From Chloroflexota bacterium (GTDB lineage Bacteria > Chloroflexota > UBA11872), in NCBI GenBank assembly GCA_026707585.1, contig JAPOWQ010000049.1, forward strand, positions 121,669-185,668: a stretch of 64,000 nucleotides of DNA. The letters run 5' to 3'. Shown one piece after another: positions 58,992 to 64,000 of this stretch; positions within the stretch are counted from its first letter, which is position 1; each line of letters starts with the position of its first letter. A model generated the notes under the pieces. It was not told the DNA's origin, made no database searches, and was given only the letters and a program-made list of their open reading frames with translations. A program made the translations under genes and the position numbers.

Positions 58992-60197
58992 ATGTCGAAG
59001 ACGATTGCCGTGATCGGCGCGCTGGATACGAAGGGCGGCGAGTTCGACTTCGTGCGCCGCGAGATCGAGCGACGGGGTCATCGGGCGCTGGTGATCGACA
59101 GCGGCGTGATCAGCGAGCCGGGCTTCGAGCCGGACATCCCGGCCGGCGAGGTCGCGGAGGCCGGTGGAACCGGCCTGGACGAGCTGCGGGCGCAGGGCGA
59201 CCGCGGGACGGCTATCGGCGTGATGGCGGCCGGTGGCGCGGCGATCGTGGGCCGGCTGCATGCCGAGGGCCGGATCGACGGGGTGCTGGGCATGGGTGGC
59301 AGCGCGGGCACGGCGGTGGGCACGGCGGCCATGCGGGCTCTTCCCGTGGGTGTGCCCAAGGTGATGGTGAGCACGGTGGCCTCGGGCGATACGAGCGGCT
59401 ACGTGGACACCAAGGACGTGGTGATGGTGCCCTCGATCGTGGACGTGGCGGGGGTGAATCGAATCAGCGCGCGCATCTACGCCAACGCGGTGGGCGCGGT
59501 GGTGGGGATGGTGGAGACGGCCGCGCCCGAGATCGAGGACAAGCCGCTGATCGCGGCCTCGATGTTCGGCAACACCACGCCGGCGGTGGAGCGCGCCCGT
59601 GAGCGGCTGGACGCGCTGGGCTACGAGGTGCTGGTGTTTCACGCCACGGGCACGGGCGGACGCACGATGGAAGACGTGGTGGCCGGCGGGTTCGCGAGCG
59701 GCGTGCTGGACGTGACGACGACCGAGTGGGCCGACGAACTGGTGGGCGGCGTGATGGGGGCCGGGCCGGGCCGGCTGGACGCCGCGGCGGCGCAGGGGGT
59801 CCCGCAGGTGATCGCGCCGGGCTGCCTGGACATGGTGAACTTCTGGGGGCCGGAGACGATTCCGGACAAGTTCGAGGGCCGCCGGTTCCACTACTGGAAT
59901 CCCAACGTGAGCCTGATGCGCACGGACCCCGAAGAGAACGCGGAACTGGGCCGGATCCTGGCGGAGAAGGCCAATGCCGCGACGGCACCCACGGCGATCT
60001 TCCTGCCGTTGAAGGGCCTGTCGCTGCTGGGCGCGCCGGGCGAAGAGTTCCACTGGCCGGAGGCCGACCAGGCGTTGTTCGACGCCATCAAGCAACACGT
60101 GCGCGACGACATTCCCGTGTACGAGCTGGACCACGCCGTCAACGACGAGGCCTTTGCCGACGCCGTGACGGACAAGTTGCTGGAGTACCTGGGCTGA
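58992..60197 (+). CDS. UPF0261 / Tm-1-like ATP-binding domain protein
   Basis: 401 residues. IAVIGALDTKGGEFDFV at the start, then GVMAAGGAAIVGRLHAEG, GVLGMGGSAGTAVGTAAM and MFGNTTPAVERARERL define UPF0261, the N-terminal half of the tomato Tm-1 resistance protein. The Tm-1 C-terminal TIM barrel is encoded by the next gene, so the pair is a split Tm-1. The bacterial role is unproven, and the context suggests carbon catabolism. GGAGGAG lies before the ATG. Confidence 0.92.
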   Translation: MSKTIAVIGALDTKGGEFDFVRREIERRGHRALVIDSGVISEPGFEPDIPAGEVAEAGGTGLDELRAQGDRGTAIGVMAAGGAAIVGRLHAEGRIDGVLGMGGSAGTAVGTAAMRALPVGVPKVMVSTVASGDTSGYVDTKDVVMVPSIVDVAGVNRISARIYANAVGAVVGMVETAAPEIEDKPLIAASMFGNTTPAVERARERLDALGYEVLVFHATGTGGRTMEDVVAGGFASGVLDVTTTEWADELVGGVMGAGPGRLDAAAAQGVPQVIAPGCLDMVNFWGPETIPDKFEGRRFHYWNPNVSLMRTDPEENAELGRILAEKANAATAPTAIFLPLKGLSLLGAPGEEFHWPEADQALFDAIKQHVRDDIPVYELDHAVNDEAFADAVTDKLLEYLG

Positions 60198-60257
60198 CGA
60201 TGCGACGACACGCCGTTCTGCTGAGCAACTCCTCAATCGAACGAAAGGACCACGCGC

Positions 60258-61088
60258 ATGCCGTACATCCCACGCGCTGAGGCGTTGCGGCGCCTGCGGG
60301 CCACGCTGGAGGCCGGTGAGCCGATCATCGGGTGCGGCGCCGGCACCGGCATCACGGCCAAGTTTGCGGAGCAGGGCGGCGCGGACCTCATCATCATTTA
60401 CAACTCGGGGCGTTTCCGGATGGCGGGCCGCGGGTCGCTTTCGGGGATGATGCCGTTTGGCGACGCCAACGCCATCGTGGTGGACATGGCGTCGGAAGTG
60501 CTGCCGGTGGTGCAGGACACGCCGGTGCTGGCGGGGGTCTGCGGGACCGACCCGTTCCGCCTGGTGCCCACGTTTCTGAAGCAGCTCAAGGCCATGGGCT
60601 TCGACGGCGTGCAGAATTTCCCGACGGTGGGGCTGATCGACGGCATCTTCCGCCAGGGCCTGGAAGAAACCAACATGGGCTTTGGCCTGGAGGTGGACCT
60701 GATCCGCCAGGCCAATGAGCTGGACATGCTGACCTGTCCGTACGTGTTCGACCCCGACCAGGCGGTCGCCATGAGCCGGGCGGGCGCGGACGTGCTGGTG
60801 CCGCACATGGGGCTGACCACCAAGGGCTCGATCGGCGCCACGACGGCGCTGACGCTGGACGACGCGGTGGCGAGCGTGCAGGCCATTCACGACGCCGCCG
60901 TGGCCGAGAAACCGGACGCGGTGGTGCTGTGCCATGGCGGGCCGATCGCGGATCCCGGCGACGTGCGCCACGTCCTGGCGAACACCGAAGGCGTGGCCGG
61001 GTTCTTTGGGGCCTCGAGCATCGAACGGCTGCCGACCGAAGTCGGCATCCGGGAGCAGGTGGAGGCGCTGAAGGCGGCGAAGGGCTAG
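60258..61088 (+). CDS. Phosphoenolpyruvate-hydrolase-like TIM-barrel protein
   Basis: 276 residues. [64 protein letters not shown] and [13 protein letters not shown] are characteristic of the PEP hydrolase-like family (IGPS-like barrel), which matches the C-terminal domain of Tm-1. It is preceded by AAAGGA at good spacing and separated by 60 nt from the UPF0261 gene. The two probably act together. The reaction is not established. Confidence 0.9.
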   Translation: MPYIPRAEALRRLRATLEAGEPIIGCGAGTGITAKFAEQGGADLIIIYNSGRFRMAGRGSLSGMMPFGDANAIVVDMASEVLPVVQDTPVLAGVCGTDPFRLVPTFLKQLKAMGFDGVQNFPTVGLIDGIFRQGLEETNMGFGLEVDLIRQANELDMLTCPYVFDPDQAVAMSRAGADVLVPHMGLTTKGSIGATTALTLDDAVASVQAIHDAAVAEKPDAVVLCHGGPIADPGDVRHVLANTEGVAGFFGASSIERLPTEVGIREQVEALKAAKG

Positions 61089-61134
61089 ATGCCGGCGGTA
61101 GACGGTCGAGCCGGAACAGTCTGAGAGGTCTCGC

Positions 61135-61785
61135 GTGCGACGCTTGCCGAAGAACGACGACACGATCACGGCCGCGGTCATCACCGGCGAGCACTTGTTC
61201 GACGTGCCCGGGTTCCAGGCCGCGTTCCGCAGCATGGCGGACGTCGACGTCTACCCGCAGTCGCTGGAGAACTTCGTGGCCGATCGCGGTGGCGTGCGCC
61301 ACGAGTACGACGTGCTGGTTTTCTACAACTTCCACCGGCCGGCCCCGGACGAGCGGACGGCCGCGGCGCTGGAGTCGCTGGGCGAGTCCGCGCAGGGCAT
61401 CGTGGTGTTGCACCACGCCATCCTGGCCTTTCCGAAGTGGCCGCGTTGGTCCGAGATTTGCGGTATCGACGAGCGGACCTTCGGCTACCACATGAACCAG
61501 CGCGTGCCGGTGCACGTGGCCGATCCGGCCCATCCCATTACCGCCGGACTTGTCGACTGGGAGCTGCCCGACGAGACCTACACGATGGGCAGCGCCGATG
61601 AAGGCAGCCGCGTCCTGCTGACCACCGATCACGCGCTCAGCATGCGGACGCTGGCCTGGACGCGTCGGTTCGGGAAGTCCCGCGTGTTCTGCTTCCAGTC
61701 CGGTCACGACAACGAAGCCTACGCCGACCCCGGCTTCCGCACGGTGCTGCACCGCGGCATCCGCTGGGCCGCCGGGGCGCTCTAG
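61135..61785 (+). CDS. ThuA domain protein (trehalose-utilisation type)
   Basis: 216 residues from GTG 61135. The class-I-amidotransferase-like ThuA fold is indicated by AAVITGEHLFDVPGFQ, YDVLVFYNFHRPAPDERTA, GIVVLHHAILAFPKWPRW and HPITAGLVDWELPDETY, with FCFQSGHDNEAY before the end. ThuA proteins accompany sugar-utilisation genes and their substrate is often undefined. Flanked by the Tm-1-like pair and a dehydrogenase. Confidence 0.88.
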   Translation: MRRLPKNDDTITAAVITGEHLFDVPGFQAAFRSMADVDVYPQSLENFVADRGGVRHEYDVLVFYNFHRPAPDERTAAALESLGESAQGIVVLHHAILAFPKWPRWSEICGIDERTFGYHMNQRVPVHVADPAHPITAGLVDWELPDETYTMGSADEGSRVLLTTDHALSMRTLAWTRRFGKSRVFCFQSGHDNEAYADPGFRTVLHRGIRWAAGAL

Positions 61786-61808
61786 CCGGGAGCCGAGGAG
61801 GGATTGCC

Positions 61809-62789
61809 ATGCGCGCGCTCGTGACCGTGCTGGAGGAGGACGGACGCCGCGGCAAGCGGCTGGTCCACGACTGGCCCGAGTACACCGACCCGCTCCGGGC
61901 CAACGAGATCAAGGCCCGCAACATCTACAGCGGCGTCACCAACGGCACCGAGCGCAACAACATGCTGGGCGGCAACTACTCCCGCCCGGACCACGAGTTG
62001 CCCTCGAACGAGGGCTACCAGAGCGTCGGCGAGGTGATCGCCCTCGGTCCCGAGGTCGAGGACCTGAGCCTCGGCGACCTGGTGTTCATCGGCGCCCACA
62101 GTGGAACGCAGCGGAGCCCCGCCGGTCACGTGGAGTTCGTGACTATTGCCGAGGACGACCTGGTTCTCAAGCTCCCGCTGGACATCGACCCGATGCATGC
62201 CGCGTTGTTCGGCATGGGCGGGGTGGCGATGCGCAGTTGCCGCAACGCCGAACTGCGCATGGGCGAGCGGCTGCTGATTGTGGGCGGGGCCGGCTGCATC
62301 GGGCAGATGGCGGCGCAGATTGCCTCGGTCATGGGCGCGCGCGTCACCATCGGCGACGTTGCCGGCCGACGGCTGGAGCTGGCCCGCTCGATTGGCGCCG
62401 CCGAGTCGGCGGTGGACGTCTCCGGCGACGGCTGGGATCGGTGTATCGGCGAAGGCGCCTACGACGCCGTCATCGACTTCGCGGGCGTCCCGGGCATGGA
62501 GGACAAGCTGATCACGTGCGTCCGCCTGCAGGGACGCGTCATCCTGGTCGCGGGTCGCTGGGAGGTGAACTACACCTTCAGGACTGGCCAGGCCCAGGAG
62601 ATCACCATCAAGCAGAACAGCCACTTCGACCGGGACGACCTGCGAAACCTGTGCCGCCTCGTGGGCGGGGGCCTGGTCAAGATTGCACCGCTCATCCAGG
62701 ACGTGGTCCCTGCAGGCGAAGCGCCCCGCATCTACGCCACGCTGCGCGATGACTCGTCGCAGCTTATGGGCACGGTGTTCCAGTGGTGA
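61809..62789 (+). CDS. Medium-chain dehydrogenase/reductase without catalytic zinc ligands
   Basis: 326 residues. GroES-like N-terminus with SGVTNGTERNNM and NEGYQSVGEVIALG, then a Rossmann domain with LLIVGGAGCIGQMAAQIA. The usual zinc ligands (Cys near residue 40 and the GHE histidine) are absent, as in the BchC-like branch that carries S(G)xSxGTE in this place. It is probably an NAD(P)H oxidoreductase acting on a sugar or acid from the same cluster. GAGGAGGG lies before the ATG. Confidence 0.85.
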   Translation: MRALVTVLEEDGRRGKRLVHDWPEYTDPLRANEIKARNIYSGVTNGTERNNMLGGNYSRPDHELPSNEGYQSVGEVIALGPEVEDLSLGDLVFIGAHSGTQRSPAGHVEFVTIAEDDLVLKLPLDIDPMHAALFGMGGVAMRSCRNAELRMGERLLIVGGAGCIGQMAAQIASVMGARVTIGDVAGRRLELARSIGAAESAVDVSGDGWDRCIGEGAYDAVIDFAGVPGMEDKLITCVRLQGRVILVAGRWEVNYTFRTGQAQEITIKQNSHFDRDDLRNLCRLVGGGLVKIAPLIQDVVPAGEAPRIYATLRDDSSQLMGTVFQW

Positions 62790-62857
62790 GCCGCGACTGA
62801 GCGGCCACTGAAGCATCGCGGAAGCCGTGTGGCAACCGCCTCCGGAAGTCAGCGCGC

Positions 62858-62886
62858 TTGCCGACTCTCGACGCAGACGTTCTAAT
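62858..62886 (+). promoter_or_regulatory. Promoter of mini-gene 1
   Basis: -35 TTGCCG (62858-62863), 17-nt spacer and -10 TCTAAT (62881-62886). The layout repeats at the two following mini-genes. The predicted 5' leader is about 26 nt with GGGAG before the ATG. Confidence 0.7.
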
Positions 62887-62918
62887 GGTCACGGCCCGAG
62901 CTAACGGGAGTCGGCGCG

Positions 62919-63107
62919 ATGGACAAAACGGCCCAGCGGCTTCTCAGCCGACGACGATTCGGCGGAGCACTGCTCGGCGCACTCGCGGTCATGGCGGTGG
63001 GCCTTGGACCGGCCTGCGGCGACGACTCAGGTCGTGCCGCGGGCACTCGCGACGACCCGTTCCCCTACAAGGACCCCAAGGCCCGCTGCGGCAACGTGCG
63101 CTGCTGA
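62919..63107 (+). CDS. Tat-exported mini-protein, copy 1
   Basis: 62 residues. SRRRF at 10-14 matches the twin-arginine consensus, a hydrophobic stretch (GALLGALAVMAVGLG) follows, and Cys33 in GPACGDD could be a lipidation site. The mature part is about 29 residues and holds GTRDDPFPYKDPKARCGN, with Cys57 and Cys62 four residues apart. The two later copies keep the same plan. No known family is recognised. It might be a structural lipopeptide, a secreted effector or a substrate for modification; none of these is shown by the sequence. Confidence 0.8.
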   Translation: MDKTAQRLLSRRRFGGALLGALAVMAVGLGPACGDDSGRAAGTRDDPFPYKDPKARCGNVRC

Positions 63108-63156
63108 TCCCAACCCCAACGGGCTGCTGAAGGTCGGCTGCGTGACGCCGCCCGGT

Positions 63157-63185
63157 TTGCCACAACCAAGCGCACGCGCTGTAAT
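63157..63185 (+). promoter_or_regulatory. Promoter of mini-gene 2
   Basis: -35 TTGCCA (63157-63162), 17-nt spacer and -10 TGTAAT (63180-63185). AGGAG lies 8 nt before ATG 63218. Same geometry as copies 1 and 3. Confidence 0.75.
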
Positions 63186-63217
63186 GGTTACGGTCCGAAG
63201 AATCAGGAGTCGGCGCA

Positions 63218-63409
63218 ATGGACACACGGTCCCGGCAGCCGCTCACCCGTCGACGCGTTGCTGGAATGCTGCTCGGTGCGCTGGCGATCACCGCCGTCGG
63301 CCTTGGCGCGGCCTGCGGGGACGACGGTTCGACCGCGGGAACCCGCGACGATCCCTTCCCCGTCAAGGACCCAAGGTCCCGCTGCGGCAACCTGGGAACT
63401 AGCTGCTAA
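63218..63409 (+). CDS. Tat-exported mini-protein, copy 2
   Basis: 63 residues. TRRRVAG at the signal, hydrophobic core GMLLGALAITAVGLG and Cys33 in GAACGDD. The mature part has TAGTRDDPFPVKDPRSRCGN followed by LGTSC, so the final Cys is one residue further from the first than in copies 1 and 3. Substitutions relative to copy 1 are mostly conservative outside the DDPFPxKDPxxxCGN core, suggesting selection on the mature peptide. Confidence 0.8.
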   Translation: MDTRSRQPLTRRRVAGMLLGALAITAVGLGAACGDDGSTAGTRDDPFPVKDPRSRCGNLGTSC

Positions 63410-63424
63410 TGCGATTCCCGTCGC

Positions 63425-63463
63425 TGCAAGGACCTTGAGACCCAGGGCCGGAACGTCTGCTGC
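63425..63463 (+). pseudogene. Possible decayed fragment of a further mini-gene copy
   Basis: In the spacer after copy 2 the frame starting at 63425 reads CKDLETQGRNVCC, which resembles the KDPKARCGNVRC tail of copy 1. No start or signal peptide is seen in this frame. The likeness is short and may be chance. Confidence 0.2.
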
Positions 63464-63516
63464 CGATTCGGGCGCCGCCGAATCACCCTGCGTTGGCGGC
63501 CTCCCGGCGCCCCGTT

Positions 63517-63545
63517 TTGCCAGGACCGTCCGCTCTCGCTGTAAT
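63517..63545 (+). promoter_or_regulatory. Promoter of mini-gene 3
   Basis: -35 TTGCCA (63517-63522), 17-nt spacer and -10 TGTAAT (63540-63545). The leader AATCAGGAGACGGCGCA before the ATG is almost the same as in copy 2. Confidence 0.75.
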
Positions 63546-63576
63546 GGTTAAGGTCGAAGAATCAGGAGACGGCGCA

Positions 63577-63765
63577 ATGGCCAGGAAATCTCGGCGGACG
63601 CTCACCCGACGACGACTTGGCGGAGCCCTGCTCGGCGTGTTCGCGGTCATGGCTGTCGGTCTTGGCCCGGCCTGCGGCGGCGACTCCGGGGGTACCGCGG
63701 GCACTCGTGACGACCCCTTCCCCTACAAGGACCCCAAGGCCCACTGCGGCAACGACGGCTGTTGA
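63577..63765 (+). CDS. Tat-exported mini-protein, copy 3
   Basis: 62 residues from ATG 63577, chosen by the AGGAG and by the conserved start of the other copies; the frame is open upstream to 63493. Signal TRRRLGG, core GALLGVFAVMAVGLG, Cys33 in GPACGGD. The mature part has GTRDDPFPYKDPKAHCGN and ends DGC. Only 132 bp separates its stop from the dioxygenase-like gene at the right edge. Confidence 0.8.
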   Translation: MARKSRRTLTRRRLGGALLGVFAVMAVGLGPACGGDSGGTAGTRDDPFPYKDPKAHCGNDGC

Positions 63766-63897
63766 CACCGACGCGGTCGGGGCCGCGGCGCGCCGCCCGC
63801 TGGCGTTGCTAGCATTCCCTAAGTTGCAGTCGTTGCCTGCCCGGAGCGGGCCAACGCACGAACGGCCGGGCCGATAGGTCCGCCGGCGGAGACGACG

Positions 63898-64000
63898 ATG
63901 AGCGCATCGAACGGGCTTGAATCACATGTGGACGACCTGCGGACACGCGGCTGGTGCGTGATCCCGGACATCATCTCGGAACCCGCCCTCAGCGACGTTC
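63898..64000 (+). CDS. Phytanoyl-CoA dioxygenase-like protein, N-terminal part (runs off the right edge)
   Basis: 34 codons from ATG 63898. LESHVDDLRTRGWCVIPDII followed by SEPALSDV is the standard opening of PhyH-family Fe(II)/2-oxoglutarate oxygenases. GGCGGAGACGACG precedes the start. The metal-binding HxD...H lies beyond the window. A link to the mini-proteins is possible by position only. Confidence 0.7.
   Translation, partial: MSASNGLESHVDDLRTRGWCVIPDIISEPALSDV

Noticed and set aside
58479..61235. A 918-codon open frame on the minus strand
   Set aside because: It is antisense to the secreted protein, UPF0261 and PEP-hydrolase-like genes. Its protein is rich in His, Arg and Gln with no recognisable motif. 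Long antisense frames are expected at this GC content.

Overview
The window reads as chromosomal DNA of a high-GC bacterium, most likely a member of the Chloroflexota (inference). The reasons are the gene complement, including a MoxR/DUF58/VWA operon and secreted proteins with repeats of the form GGVGTFGFPIS that I associate with this phylum, together with frequent GTG and TTG starts and very tight translational coupling (ATGA and GTGA overlaps). No rRNA, tRNA, CRISPR array or transposase was seen. Most of it is housekeeping sequence. The accessory parts are a polysaccharide/export region (about 38-59 kb), a small catabolic-looking cluster (59-63 kb) and a cassette of three paralogous secreted mini-proteins at the right end (62.8-63.8 kb).

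Layout. 1-301 (minus): start of an ABC-2 exporter permease. 419-4658 (plus): degenerate metallo-beta-lactamase-like protein, pyrG, purA and a peroxiredoxin-fold protein with no cysteine. 4716-13571 (plus): a pyrimidine operon behind a recognisable PyrR attenuator: pyrR, pyrB, an embedded MBL-fold gene, pyrC, carA, carB and a PyrK-like flavoprotein. 13572-14436: a gene-poor gap, one small gene and a strong terminator. 14468-16527 (minus): GMC oxidoreductase with its small subunit. 16582-19942 (minus): LiaF-like protein, aldo/keto reductase, a small coupled gene and a CCA-adding enzyme. 19964-27864 (minus): a five-gene MoxR/DUF58/VWA membrane operon. 28025-30610 (minus): recN and nadK. 30684-31221: dispersed intergenic repeats. 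31166-34838 (minus): tlyA, hisB, hisD, dtd and an FmdB-type zinc ribbon.

35043-38090 (plus): zinc-ribbon membrane protein, MidA-like methyltransferase and a fumarase/aspartase. 38135-42860 (plus): an ABC ATPase followed by a tandemly duplicated pair of ABC-2 permeases. 42849-44726 (minus): asparagine synthase B. 44827-58904 (plus): a surface-glycan locus with a methyltransferase, GT4 glycosyltransferase, nucleotide-sugar epimerase, O-antigen-ligase-like protein, GT2, initiating sugar transferase, DUF4012 protein, several secreted proteins, a glycosidase-like protein and a DUF2723 membrane glycosyltransferase. 58992-62789 (plus): Tm-1-like UPF0261 protein, PEP-hydrolase-like TIM barrel, ThuA-domain protein and a medium-chain dehydrogenase without zinc ligands. 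62858-63765 (plus): three tandem mini-genes, each with its own TTGCC(A/G)-N17-T(G/C)TAAT promoter, encoding Tat-type signal peptides and about 30-residue exported peptides. 63898-64000 (plus): start of a phytanoyl-CoA-dioxygenase-like gene.

The pyr operon carries the first three steps of UMP synthesis plus an electron-transfer subunit. pyrD, pyrE and pyrF are not in the window, so they must lie elsewhere. pyrG just upstream adds CTP synthesis. The 38-59 kb block has the parts expected to start, extend, polymerise, export and trim a surface polysaccharide. The item most likely to be undescribed is the triplicated mini-protein cassette at the right end.
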